DNA from: Paenibacillus wynnii
Lineage (GTDB): Bacteria; Bacillota; Bacilli; Paenibacillales; Paenibacillaceae
DNA length: 64,000 nucleotides
Assembly: GCF_000757885.1 (NCBI RefSeq)
Contig: NZ_JQCR01000002.1
Location: 620,001-684,000 of the forward strand
Direction of reading: 5' to 3'
Positions within the stretch are counted from its first letter, which is position 1. Every line of letters starts with the position of its first letter. A model generated the notes under the pieces. It was not told the DNA's origin and searched no databases. It worked only from the letters and a program-made list of their open reading frames with translations. Below, piece after piece: positions 1-7,997 of this stretch. The translations under genes were made by a program, and so were the position numbers.

Positions 1-149
1 ACTTTGTCCAAGAACGAGCGGCTCGCTATGCTGAAGCACATCGTATCAGTCCAGATTTTTTGCGACAACTCTATACACTCATCATTTCTGAGACCTGCCG
101 GGTTGAAGATGTCGTCATCGGCAATACGATTACAGGAGGACATAATTGA
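1..149 (+). CDS. Chorismate mutase, C-terminal fragment (PapB-like)
   Basis: The gene enters from outside the window. The open frame starts at base 3 and reads about 48 codons to a TGA at 147-149. The visible end contains RISPDFLRQLYTLII and SETCRVE, which resembles the last helix of AroQ-type chorismate mutases (usual form: PxxxxxxYxxII..S...E). The stop overlaps the next ATG (TGATG at 147-151), so it is translationally coupled to the aminodeoxychorismate synthase gene. In chloramphenicol and pristinamycin clusters a small mutase (PapB) sits beside PapA and PapC and converts 4-amino-4-deoxychorismate to 4-amino-4-deoxyprephenate. That role here is inferred from the neighbours; an ordinary chorismate mutase is the alternative. 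The start and catalytic N-terminus are missing. Confidence 0.72.
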   Translation, partial: FVQERAARYAEAHRISPDFLRQLYTLIISETCRVEDVVIGNTITGGHN

Positions 150-2224
150 TGTCAAAAGAGATTCAAACACTCCTAATCGACAATTATGATTCATTTACTT
201 ACAATTTATATCAGTTGATTAGTGAGGTAAATGGTAAACCTCCAATAGTTGTTCGAAATGATGTAGATTGGGAGACAATTCCACTGGAAGAGATAGATAA
301 CATCATTATCTCCCCAGGGCCAGGCAGACCAGACAGAGTGGAGGACTTTGGCATTTGTCCTACTGCGATACTCCATTCAGGGCTACCGGTTTTAGGAGTA
401 TGTCTGGGTCACCAGGGTATTGCACATGTGTTCGGAAGTCGTGTTATTCACGCTCCTGAACCTATGCATGGACGTGTATCGACTGTCTGTCATACAGAAA
501 TAGACATTTTTGCTGGTCTCCCCTCTCCTTTCTCCGTTGTGAGATACCATTCACTTGTTGCAACTGAATTAAGTGAAAACTTGGAAGCTATCGCGTGGAG
601 CGAGGATGGCTTAGTGATGGGTCTACGACATCGTTCCTTTCCCATTTGGGGTGTGCAGTTCCACCCTGAATCCATCTGTAGTGAATTCGGGAAAGAATTG
701 CTGTCCAATTTTCGTAACCTAACCCTTAATCATTCTCCAGGCTCAAATCAAGAAAACTACCAAGTTCATGTTCGTAAACTGGAGACTTTTCCTGATGCTG
801 AAGTAACTTTCCGAGAATTATTCTCCAATTCTAAACATGCATTTTGGTTAGATAGTAGTAGTGTTATTGAAGGTTTATCACGTTTTTCATACCTCGGTGA
901 TGGTAACGGTGCACAAGCTGAGTATATTACGTATCGGGTTAGCGAAGGAGTAGTTAACATACACCGCAGTGGCCAAGAACCCTTATCCGTTCAACAGCCA
1001 TTCTTTGATTATCTTGATGAACAAATGCGACTGCGCTCTACAACATCACCGGAAGGTCTACCTTTTGATTTTAATCTCGGCTATGTCGGATACATTGGTT
1101 ATGAACTTAAAGCTGAGACCTGTGGAAGCATTCAGAATCAATCCGATGCCCCAGATGCAGCACTCCTTTTTGCAGATCGGACAGTTGTCCTCGATCATCT
1201 CGAAAAAACAACTTATTTGGTATGCCTCTCGGTTGGTGGAGATAATCATGAGGCAGTTGCTTGGTTCGATTCTATGGAGCAACGTTTAACTAAATTGCCT
1301 CCAGATGTAAATGATCAAGACAAATCATCAGTGCTCACGACGGTGCCCGATCACCATTTGACCATCAAGTTTCGCCATGACCATGATTCCTACATTCAAT
1401 TAATTAATGAGTGCAAGGAGGAGATACGAAATGGTGAATCCTACGAAATCTGTCTAACAAACATGGCTACGGTACAAACTTCCATCAATCCATGGGCTAC
1501 CTATTCTCATTTACGACGCATAAGTCCGGTTCCCTATGGTGCATTTTTACAATTTCCAGATGTGGCTGTACTTAGTGCCTCCCCAGAGAAGTTCCTAACT
1601 ATTAACAAAGAACGTGTCGTTGAATCTAAACCAATCAAAGGTACACGCAAACGTGGAGCCACTGCTTCTGAGGATGAACAGTTACGTAATGAATTGCTTA
1701 ATCAGGAAAAAGATCGTGCTGAGAACCTGATGATTGTAGATCTCGTTCGCAATGACCTAAACACAGTTTGTGCAGACAACTCAGTTCATGTTCCTCAAAT
1801 GTTCTATGTCGAGACCTATAAGCCTGTACATCAGTTAATCTCAACGATTCGAGGCATTATACATCCTGATAAATCAACGGTAGATTGCTTGCAAGCAGCG
1901 TTTCCTGGTGGATCGATGACGGGTGCTCCAAAAATTCGTACGATGGAAATCATTGATCGTCTAGAAAGAGGGGCTCGTGGTGTCTATTCAGGAGGGATTG
2001 GGTGGTTTGCATTAAATGGTGCCGCAGACCTCAGTATCGTCATTCGCACCATCATCGTCAGTAAAGATAAGGTTACATTTGGGGTTGGTGGAGCTATTAC
2101 CGCATTATCAGATCCAGAAGAGGAATTTGAAGAGACACAAATTAAGGCGCGGGCTATGATTTCAGCAATCGCAATGTCGAGTGTCGATACTATAGATCTC
2201 GCTGTATTAGTGGATTCATTATGA
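149..2224 (+). CDS. papA: Fused 4-amino-4-deoxychorismate synthase (PabA-PabB fusion, PapA-like)
   Basis: About 691 residues. Residues 1-190 are a class I glutamine amidotransferase: SPGPGRP near 55, nucleophile C85 in GVCLGHQG, and the WGVQFHPES triad segment. Residues about 230-680 are the chorismate-binding domain. The loop reads PIKGT with K497; lysine there marks aminodeoxychorismate synthases, whereas anthranilate synthases have PIAGT. Later motifs include DLVRNDL and PGGSMTGAPK. The product should be 4-amino-4-deoxychorismate, with glutamine as ammonia donor. The ATG at 149 is preferred over the TTG at 146 because AGGAGGA at 133-139 is well spaced. It overlaps the upstream mutase stop by one base, and its own stop overlaps the next ATG (ATGA at 2221-2224). 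Fusion of both halves is seen in folate synthesis of some bacteria and in PapA of antibiotic pathways; the mutase/dehydrogenase neighbours favour the latter. Confidence 0.88.
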   Translation: MSKEIQTLLIDNYDSFTYNLYQLISEVNGKPPIVVRNDVDWETIPLEEIDNIIISPGPGRPDRVEDFGICPTAILHSGLPVLGVCLGHQGIAHVFGSRVIHAPEPMHGRVSTVCHTEIDIFAGLPSPFSVVRYHSLVATELSENLEAIAWSEDGLVMGLRHRSFPIWGVQFHPESICSEFGKELLSNFRNLTLNHSPGSNQENYQVHVRKLETFPDAEVTFRELFSNSKHAFWLDSSSVIEGLSRFSYLGDGNGAQAEYITYRVSEGVVNIHRSGQEPLSVQQPFFDYLDEQMRLRSTTSPEGLPFDFNLGYVGYIGYELKAETCGSIQNQSDAPDAALLFADRTVVLDHLEKTTYLVCLSVGGDNHEAVAWFDSMEQRLTKLPPDVNDQDKSSVLTTVPDHHLTIKFRHDHDSYIQLINECKEEIRNGESYEICLTNMATVQTSINPWATYSHLRRISPVPYGAFLQFPDVAVLSASPEKFLTINKERVVESKPIKGTRKRGATASEDEQLRNELLNQEKDRAENLMIVDLVRNDLNTVCADNSVHVPQMFYVETYKPVHQLISTIRGIIHPDKSTVDCLQAAFPGGSMTGAPKIRTMEIIDRLERGARGVYSGGIGWFALNGAADLSIVIRTIIVSKDKVTFGVGGAITALSDPEEEFEETQIKARAMISAIAMSSVDTIDLAVLVDSL

Positions 2225-3114
2225 GCCAGATGATTCGTCGCTGCGTTATAGTTGGTGGAACCGGTGGTATTGGCGGCATGTTTGCAACCCTTTTGGCAGA
2301 GGCTGGTGTAGAAGTTTGCCTGATCGACCAGAATTATTTGATTGTAAATTTTGAGCTATTACAATGCGATATCACCTCGCCAACTCCTGCGGCAATATCA
2401 GTCATAAGAATGGCTGACATGGTGATTTTAGCGTTACCAGAGAGAGTCGCAATGAATGCTTTAGCCATTGTAAGCAATCTGATGAAACCTGAATCCCTGC
2501 TCGCACACACTCTTTCGGTACAGTTACCCATAGCAACGAAGATCGATTATTTGGGAATTTCCCTAGAGGTGGTCGGTCTGAACCCCATGTTTGCACCTAA
2601 CTTAAGTATCGTGGGCCGTCCGGTCGCTGCCATCATCCATAATGAGGGTCCTCGTGTGGCTGAACTACTCCAATTATTATCGGATGTTGGGGCACGTGTT
2701 GTACGAATAGATGCCGAGGAACACGACCAATTGGTGGCGGCTATGCAAGCGCTCACTCATGCAAGTATAATTTCCTTTGGATTAGCGCTCTCTACTCTCA
2801 ATGTCGATATTGCGAAACTAAGTTTACTTGCACCGCCTCCACATTCTACTATGCTTGCACTGTTAGCACGAATAAGTTCCGGAACACCAGAGGTATACTG
2901 GGATGTCCAAACTGCGAATCAACAAGCGTCCATGGCGCGTATTGCGTTGGTTAATGCTATCCATCGACTGAATGCGTTGACCACAAACGAGTCCGCTTTG
3001 GATGATTTCATTGATTTATTGAGTGAGACTCGTGAGGTTTTGGGTAACGAAATAACATCATATCAAGACCTCTGTGCACTGATCTTCAACGGATCGCAAT
3101 CAGCAACACAGTAA
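2221..3114 (+). CDS. papC: Prephenate dehydrogenase family protein (PapC-like)
   Basis: 297 residues. The N-terminus is a Rossmann fold with VGGTGGIGGMFATLL at about 12-26 and an acidic residue (CLID) closing the second strand. The rest matches the helical dimer domain of TyrA-type dehydrogenases (NPMFAP, then the HDQLVAAMQALTH segment). It has no ACT or mutase domain. Known PapC enzymes oxidise and decarboxylate 4-amino-4-deoxyprephenate to 4-aminophenylpyruvate, which a transaminase turns into p-aminophenylalanine. The ATG overlaps the previous stop (ATGA), so the three genes form one coupled operon. If the substrate is ordinary prephenate it would be a tyrosine gene, but then the PIKGT-type synthase next to it would be unexplained. 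Confidence 0.82.
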   Translation: MSQMIRRCVIVGGTGGIGGMFATLLAEAGVEVCLIDQNYLIVNFELLQCDITSPTPAAISVIRMADMVILALPERVAMNALAIVSNLMKPESLLAHTLSVQLPIATKIDYLGISLEVVGLNPMFAPNLSIVGRPVAAIIHNEGPRVAELLQLLSDVGARVVRIDAEEHDQLVAAMQALTHASIISFGLALSTLNVDIAKLSLLAPPPHSTMLALLARISSGTPEVYWDVQTANQQASMARIALVNAIHRLNALTTNESALDDFIDLLSETREVLGNEITSYQDLCALIFNGSQSATQ

Positions 3115-3156
3115 AATTAACTATAATTCTATTAAGATACTCTACTTAATCACGAA

Positions 3157-3190
3157 CAAAGAACTGCATGAGTTCCAATGCAGTTCTTTG
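3157..3190. terminator. Bidirectional terminator between papC-like gene and regulator
   Basis: A perfect 13-bp stem (CAAAGAACTGCAT and its complement) with an 8-base loop lies between two converging genes. It can end transcription from both sides. T-rich sequence after it is limited on the plus strand. Confidence 0.7.
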
Positions 3191-3209
3191 ACATATTACC
3201 TTATCGTTA

Positions 3210-3863
3210 TCAAACAGATGTTATAAGCTCACCTAATGCCGCACGATTAGTAATTATTATTTTTTTATACTGCAAGTCTATCCACCCTTTTTGCTTGAAA
3301 TCATTCAAAACCTTGGTCACCGTTACCCGATTTAATCCAAGACAAACCGCTAGTTCCTCATGTGAATAAGGTATGCATTTTTCACTAATTCCCTTATCTT
3401 TATTTGGATAAGCCGTTTCGTCCAATAGAAAACTAGCTACTTTTTCATAACGGTTATAAAAGGTGGAACGTTTTAACTGGTGAGACAAATGACTACATGT
3501 ATTGGATAGCAGTTGAAAAAGGGTTACAGTAAGCTCTTGGGATTGACTAAGAAAAGGAAATAAATGTTCTAAAGTACATGAAACTAACTCTACCTCATTA
3601 ACTGCATCTACCGTCGTTTGTCTCGTTGCTTGATATAAAAATGAAGATTCACCGAAAATTCGCCCCTTTTCCACAATCTCAAGCGTCAATTCCTCGCCTT
3701 CCTTTGATAAGTAGTATACTCTCACTCGTCCTTTTGTTATCAGATACAAGCGGTTAGCGTGGTCTCCCTGCATGTAGATATGCTCTCCCGAGTGGATACT
3801 AATACTACTCCCAGCCTGCTCAAAATAACTATACAAAGACTCAGGAACCTTTATAGATACCAT
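3210..3863 (-). CDS. Crp/Fnr family transcriptional regulator
   Basis: 217 residues from the ATG at 3863, which has GGGAGGG just upstream; a longer frame up to 3899 lacks a good site. Residues about 10-120 form a cyclic-nucleotide-binding-type beta barrel (SGEHIYMQGDHANRLYLITKG, FGESSF). Residues about 150-210 form a Crp-type winged helix, with SHEELAVCLGLNRVTVTKVL as the helix-turn-helix. The N-terminus has no cysteine cluster, so an FNR iron-sulphur sensor is unlikely; the effector is unknown. It is divergent from an EamA exporter, and a 16-bp palindrome sits between them, which suggests autoregulation and control of the exporter. Confidence 0.85.
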   Translation of the reverse strand: MVSIKVPESLYSYFEQAGSSISIHSGEHIYMQGDHANRLYLITKGRVRVYYLSKEGEELTLEIVEKGRIFGESSFLYQATRQTTVDAVNEVELVSCTLEHLFPFLSQSQELTVTLFQLLSNTCSHLSHQLKRSTFYNRYEKVASFLLDETAYPNKDKGISEKCIPYSHEELAVCLGLNRVTVTKVLNDFKQKGWIDLQYKKIIITNRAALGELITSV

Positions 3864-3891
3864 TTTACCCTCCCGATTAAATTTACTAGAT

Positions 3892-3907
3892 TGTAGCATA
3901 TGCTACA
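3892..3907. promoter_or_regulatory. Candidate operator: perfect 16-bp palindrome
   Basis: TGTAGCATATGCTACA is a perfect inverted repeat centred 36 bp before the regulator start and 71 bp before the exporter start. Its size and TGT...ACA ends match the half-site layout used by Crp/Fnr proteins, although the classic TGTGA core is changed. A weaker repeat (TTTGA-N7-TCAAA, 3934-3950) lies closer to the exporter. Confidence 0.55.
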
Positions 3908-3970
3908 TTGAACGAATACACTTTATGTTATTTTTTGATATATATTCAAATCTTGAATTGGGGGATATAC

Positions 3971-4930
3971 ATGCAAAGAAGTAGACAATTAGGTTATTTA
4001 TTTTCGATATTAGGAGGTACATGTTGGGCACTATCAGGTGTATGTGGGCAATATCTTTTTCAATACCATCAGTTAACTTCCGAGTGGTTAGTATCCGTTA
4101 GACTCATTTGTGCAGGTGTGATCCTGCTCTTACTACATATAATAAAGGGCCATGATATATTTGCTGTATGGACAGAAAAAAACGACATTAAGGATATTAT
4201 TATTTTCGCAATATTCGGAACTGCATTATGTCAATATTCGTATTTTTCATCTGTAGCTGCCTCAAATGCTGCAACTGCGACCTTTATAAGTTATACTAGC
4301 CCGATTTTTATTATTATTTATACTGTAATTGCAACAAAAAGAAAGCCTGCACGATTTGAAATTGTTTCTGTATGCCTTGTTACAATAGGAATTTTTGTTG
4401 TGGCTACACACGGTGATATACATTCATTATACATTTCCTGGCAATCATTGACCTGGGGATTATTGAGTGCTGTTACCTTTGGTATTTATAGTATCCAGCC
4501 GCAACGACTAATGAGGAAATTTAGTACTCTCGTAGTTGCAGGATGGGGAATGTTAGTAGGCGGTGTTGTTCTTATATTGATTTTTAGACCCTGGAATTCT
4601 AATGGCATCCATAATTCACAGGCCTACATTGCAATGGGCATCATTATATTATTTGGAACGGTATTGTCCTATACATTATATTTGGAAGGTATTAAGAGAA
4701 TTGGAGCCACTCAAGCAAGCCTTTTATCTTCGATAGAACCGGTGATCGCTACCTTACTTTCCGCCGTGTGGCTTAATGAAACCTTTGAAATCATAGATCT
4801 ATTGGGATTTGCGTTTATCCTGTCGACCGGTATTACACTTACAAAGGCACCGAAAGAGAGAGTTCATCTTAGACCTAAACGATCCGAAGCACGAAACGAA
4901 CCAGTAAGGGTGAAAAATACCATCGGGTGA
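3971..4930 (+). CDS. EamA/DMT family transporter
   Basis: 319 residues from the ATG at 3971, which follows GGGGGAT; the frame is open back to 3908 but without a ribosome site. Ten hydrophobic segments are visible, arranged as two EamA repeats, with the repeat signatures SYTSPIFIIIYTV in the first half and SSIEPVIATLLSAVWL in the second. Such proteins move small metabolites, often amino acids or drugs, across the membrane. It is divergent from the Crp/Fnr gene and shares the palindrome at 3892-3907. Nearness to the p-aminophenylalanine cassette makes export of an aromatic product possible, but nothing in the protein shows its substrate. Confidence 0.88.
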   Translation: MQRSRQLGYLFSILGGTCWALSGVCGQYLFQYHQLTSEWLVSVRLICAGVILLLLHIIKGHDIFAVWTEKNDIKDIIIFAIFGTALCQYSYFSSVAASNAATATFISYTSPIFIIIYTVIATKRKPARFEIVSVCLVTIGIFVVATHGDIHSLYISWQSLTWGLLSAVTFGIYSIQPQRLMRKFSTLVVAGWGMLVGGVVLILIFRPWNSNGIHNSQAYIAMGIIILFGTVLSYTLYLEGIKRIGATQASLLSSIEPVIATLLSAVWLNETFEIIDLLGFAFILSTGITLTKAPKERVHLRPKRSEARNEPVRVKNTIG

Positions 4931-5011
4931 ATGCTCACGCAACCTTGTGCGACTCAGCCCGTATTAACTACAGTAAACTGGCACACACGATAACTAAGAG
5001 GAGTGAAGCGA

Positions 5012-5452
5012 ATGAAGAAATACAGATTAAGTCTGCTGCTATTCATCTTGCTGGTTATGCCGAGTTGCGGGTTTGCGGAAAAGGTGGGAAGCAGTGTTAA
5101 TTTCGCCACCGATACAGCTTCTTATATGCAAACCTTGACGGAGTTCGGGCAAGAGATGGATACGCTAGCTGCCAATGCTGCCACAGACCTACAGAGTAGG
5201 AAGGCATTAACGGATAGACTTGTTGCACTGAAAGAACAAGTCACCCAATATGCAAAGCTTCAGGTACCGGAGTATGCAACAGACCTGCACCAATCCATAG
5301 TGGGATATAATGAAAAGCTGCAGCAAGGTCTGGATCAAGCAATAACCAACCTGGAAGAAGGAAAAGCAGCCTTCGAATCGACAGGCATTCCCGATACTAT
5401 AAACCAAATTAACGAGTTATTGAACCAGATCACCCAGCTAATCCCGGGATAA
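5012..5452 (+). CDS. Small secreted lipoprotein of unknown function (DUF6376-like)
   Basis: 146 residues. The start at 5012 is favoured by AAGAGGAG at 4996-5003. KKYR is followed by a hydrophobic stretch ending in MPSCG, a plausible lipobox with cysteine near residue 19. The mature part is almost wholly helical and rich in Gln, Asp and Leu, with heptad-like spacing, so it is probably a small helical bundle outside the membrane. I see resemblance to the small Bacillales lipoprotein family DUF6376, but no function is known. It is monocistronic and ends in a strong terminator. Confidence 0.7.
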   Translation: MKKYRLSLLLFILLVMPSCGFAEKVGSSVNFATDTASYMQTLTEFGQEMDTLAANAATDLQSRKALTDRLVALKEQVTQYAKLQVPEYATDLHQSIVGYNEKLQQGLDQAITNLEEGKAAFESTGIPDTINQINELLNQITQLIPG

Positions 5453-5459
5453 TAACGTA

Positions 5460-5503
5460 AATAAGCGCTCAAAGTATAGCAGCACATACTTTGGCGCTTA
5501 TTT
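5460..5503 (+). terminator. Rho-independent terminator after lipoprotein gene
   Basis: A 17-base left arm starting AATAAGCGC pairs with a right arm ending GCGCTTATT, with one mismatch and an 8-base loop, followed by a short T-run. Confidence 0.8.
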
Positions 5504-5570
5504 CATTGCTTGGCAGATATGAATTATTTCCTTGCGTTTACCACAGTGATTCGTTCAACCGTTTCCGTGT

Positions 5571-5873
5571 TTACTGTTCGCCGGTATCGCTCCACTCCAT
5601 GTCCCCACCCGCAAATCCACCTTGGATTTGATTATTGTTATTATCTTTGCTCTTACTTTGTTCAACGATCTCCACAGTGACGGTATTCCCACTCACGGAT
5701 AAGACTTTCCCTGTAAGATCAGCATTCATCATGCCACGCATGGAATTTCCCATTCCGGGAGCACCGTTACGCCCCCCGCCATTCATACCCTGAAAGGAGC
5801 TTGAGCCAGTATTGGTAATCTTTTGCGCGGTAATGGCATCGCAGGAGACTAGGGCCAGGGAACAAATAAGCAT
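5571..5873 (-). CDS. Small Gly/Asn/Met-rich putative lipoprotein
   Basis: 100 residues, no recognised family. The N-terminus MLICSLALVSC looks like a lipobox (LVSC) but the signal is short and has no positive charge. In the same frame, the codons just upstream read KKALV after a TAG, so the natural start may once have been upstream. The middle is Gly/Met/Asn rich (GMNGGGRNGAPGMGNSMRGM), followed by a beta segment TGKVLSVSGNTVTVEIVEQ and a Gly-rich tail. The start ATG overlaps the stop of the short membrane ORF at 5873-6032 (TGATG), so the two are coupled. Confidence 0.5.
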   Translation of the reverse strand: MLICSLALVSCDAITAQKITNTGSSSFQGMNGGGRNGAPGMGNSMRGMMNADLTGKVLSVSGNTVTVEIVEQSKSKDNNNNQIQGGFAGGDMEWSDTGEQ

Positions 5874-6032
5874 CACCAGAGCTTTTTTCTATACTTATTA
5901 AGCTTCAGGCACAATCGGTACAAAGCGACGCTAAATAGAATCACCAATACGATCACAAGAAGAAAAATGCCCAGTTGCTGTCGTTCCAGAACCGGCGTAT
6001 CTCCATACTGTTTTTTGGAACACCTTTCCCAT
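5873..6032 (-). pseudogene. Frameshifted small membrane protein
   Basis: The ATG at 6032 has a good ribosome site (AAAGGAG). Its frame changes after the A6 run at 6011-6016: removing one A would join MGKVFQK to QYGDTPVLERQQLG and a hydrophobic segment (IFLLVIVLVILFSVALY) with a basic tail KYRKKLW, about 52 residues. As written, the ATG frame meets a stop after 33 codons. The second frame has no start of its own and its stop overlaps the next gene. This could be decay, slippage on the A-run, or a sequencing error. Confidence 0.45.
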
Positions 6033-6174
6033 AAAAAATCTCCTTTGCGGCAATATAATGAGCATATGTTCGTGACTTTGCAACGGCTACTCGGCCTTTG
6101 GGAGCATTATATATATCCGCCTATTATGAAAATTAGCTGAGTGCGAAGTCTTTGATCAAAATTTCTGAACAAAT

Positions 6175-6212
6175 AAAAAAACAGACAGCGAGAGGTTTCG
6201 CCATCTGTCTTA
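6175..6212 (-). terminator. Rho-independent terminator of the secreted-protein gene
   Basis: Read on the minus strand, ACAGA and GCGA pair with TCGC and TCTGT around a two-base internal loop, and the stem is followed by at least six T. It lies directly after the gene ending at 6228. Confidence 0.65.
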
Positions 6213-6227
6213 ATACAATCTAAATCT

Positions 6228-6725
6228 TCAATGATAGAACATGAAATCCCCGCTATACCCATCGCTGCCGTACACACTTACAGCGCCTCCATTTTCATAT
6301 TTAGATGAGATCTCAACCAGTGCACCGCGTTTGTTGTTCATCTCGAACCGGTCCTTCTTTCGGTTCCATTCGTCATCCATATAGTAAACATTAAAATATT
6401 CCATATTATGTACCACTGCTTTGTCATGAATGACCACACACAAATACCCAGCCGCACTCTTAACGGAAACTCCATCTTCATCCTCTTGCCATGAAATGCT
6501 GACAGACGCAGGAGTAATGGAGTTGTCTCTTTGTTTATAAACCCTGTATGCTGTAGCGCGCGGGCCAATGAGCTCAAGAATGACTGCGGAGGTATCATCG
6601 ATCATTTTGTAATCGACTGCATTGATGTGGTTCGTACGGATATAGGACTTGAGTTCCCACTCTGTGAGCGGCTGAACCTGAGCAGCAGTAATTAATAGGG
6701 AAATAATCAGTGTTAATATTTTCAA
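6228..6725 (-). CDS. Secreted protein of unknown function
   Basis: 165 residues starting with TTG at 6725; AGGAG on the minus strand supports this start. KILTLIISLLITAAQ is a short signal peptide, with possible cleavage near VQP. There is no lipobox cysteine. The mature part looks mostly beta-stranded, with a central region of alternating hydrophobic and polar residues and many aromatic and charged residues near the C-terminus. I do not recognise a family. It stands alone between terminators, so the context gives no clue to its role. Confidence 0.65.
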   Translation of the reverse strand: MKILTLIISLLITAAQVQPLTEWELKSYIRTNHINAVDYKMIDDTSAVILELIGPRATAYRVYKQRDNSITPASVSISWQEDEDGVSVKSAAGYLCVVIHDKAVVHNMEYFNVYYMDDEWNRKKDRFEMNNKRGALVEISSKYENGGAVSVYGSDGYSGDFMFYH

Positions 6726-6813
6726 ATTAGTGTCTCCTCTTAGGAAAATAAAGTATCTTCCCCGATCATACCGCGAGAAAATTTACAAGTCTATACACAA
6801 ACTATCAATCACT

Positions 6814-7455
6814 TCAAAGCGCCAGCGCTTCCTCTGTAATCCTTTTAATATCAATGGAAGAAATGCTCTCCTCATTCACCATATCCGGCAGAATCTTTTC
6901 TAAGAAATAATCCACACACTTCAAATTGATATTTTTGATTTTGACTAAGGCATTGCGATACATGACCACAAACTCTTTCTCCGTGTTACCTTTCTGAAGC
7001 TCCGAAAAGGCCTCGTACACCTGATCCATTTTATCCGCGACTTCCAAAATCAAACCCTCAATTGAATCATCCTTGCCCTCCCGCAATTGGTTATAAAAGA
7101 TACTTTTAAACTCCTCGGGAATATGCTCTTTAATGAAGTTATTGATCATGCCCTCCTCGACCTGTTGGATCAAAGAACGAAGTTCCATGGAAGAATGCTT
7201 AACAGGTGTCTTGATATCGCCTATAAATATTTCCCCGTAATCGTGGCTGCTTGTGATCTCATACAGCTTCTTCCAATCTATAGTCGCACCGTTTTTCTCT
7301 TCGATATCTGCCAGTGTTTTGGCGTATTGAACCACCTTCCAGGAGTGCGCTGCTACTGTGTGAACTTCAAATTTGAACTTACCGGGACAGCGAAAAATTC
7401 TTTCCAATTCGTTCAGGGATCTGAAATAAGCGTGAATACCCATTTGTTCCGCCAT
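6814..7455 (-). CDS. HD-domain phosphohydrolase, YfbR-like 5'-deoxynucleotidase
   Basis: 213 residues. The HD-domain metal ligands are visible: H in VAAHSWKVVQYA near residue 36, the HD pair in SSHDYGEIFIGD near 70, and the conserved TPVKH that follows in YfbR-type enzymes. A later EVADKMDQ supplies the last aspartate. YfbR removes phosphate from deoxynucleoside 5'-monophosphates in the cytoplasm and helps balance dNMP pools. The match to YfbR is by motif order; the exact substrate of this homologue is not certain. The gene stands alone; an overlapping 106-residue frame on the same strand shows no ribosome site and is not believed. Confidence 0.8.
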   Translation of the reverse strand: MAEQMGIHAYFRSLNELERIFRCPGKFKFEVHTVAAHSWKVVQYAKTLADIEEKNGATIDWKKLYEITSSHDYGEIFIGDIKTPVKHSSMELRSLIQQVEEGMINNFIKEHIPEEFKSIFYNQLREGKDDSIEGLILEVADKMDQVYEAFSELQKGNTEKEFVVMYRNALVKIKNINLKCVDYFLEKILPDMVNEESISSIDIKRITEEALAL

Positions 7456-7733
7456 CCTTTACTACGTATATTTTTAGACTGGACATGAGCCTAGTATATA
7501 TTTGGAGTGTTAAATAGGGATTAACTTTCCCACAAAGAGGTGATTTGATTCCTATATCTATGATTCCCCGCCTATTTGCCAGAGCCTCCCCCGCCTCAGG
7601 TCGAGTTAACAAAACAGTCCTCAGCCCGTGTTGCCGATTACGTAAAGGCCTTACAATAAGTACATAGACAACGGATACGAGAAAGACAAATAAATTCAAA
7701 CAGATTCATAACTATGAGAGGAAGCGATTTGAA

Positions 7734-7952
7734 ATGAGAAAACTTTACCGTTCCCAGAGAGATAAAAAGGTTAGTGGATTATGCGGAGGATTGGCAGATT
7801 GGTTCGGTTTTGACGCAACGGTCATACGGCTTATTGCATTGATTGCTGCAATATTCAGCTTCGGCTCCGTCCTAATCTTTTACATCATCGCCAGTATCCT
7901 TGTTCCGAAAGAGCCTATCGGCAGCTTCAATAGCAACTTTGATTTCAATTAA
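7734..7952 (+). CDS. PspC domain membrane protein
   Basis: 72 residues. LYRSQRDKKVSGLCGGLADWFG is the PspC signature, followed by one strong membrane helix (LIALIAAIFSFGSVLIFYIIASILV). In the phage-shock response PspC is an inner-membrane partner that senses envelope stress. A GAGGAAGCG site precedes the ATG. PspA follows 45 bases downstream, so the two are probably one transcript. Confidence 0.9.
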   Translation: MRKLYRSQRDKKVSGLCGGLADWFGFDATVIRLIALIAAIFSFGSVLIFYIIASILVPKEPIGSFNSNFDFN

Positions 7953-7997
7953 TACTATAGTCTTTTCAAAATCGCACACATAAGAGGAGAGATAGAA

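Noticed and set aside
146-151. TTG at 146 as start of the aminodeoxychorismate synthase
   Set aside because: The ATG at 149 directly follows and has the better spacing to AGGAGGA; the TTG adds a single residue.
7379-7699. 106-residue minus-strand frame overlapping the HD-hydrolase start
   Set aside because: No ribosome site, overlaps a real gene in another frame, no recognisable motif.
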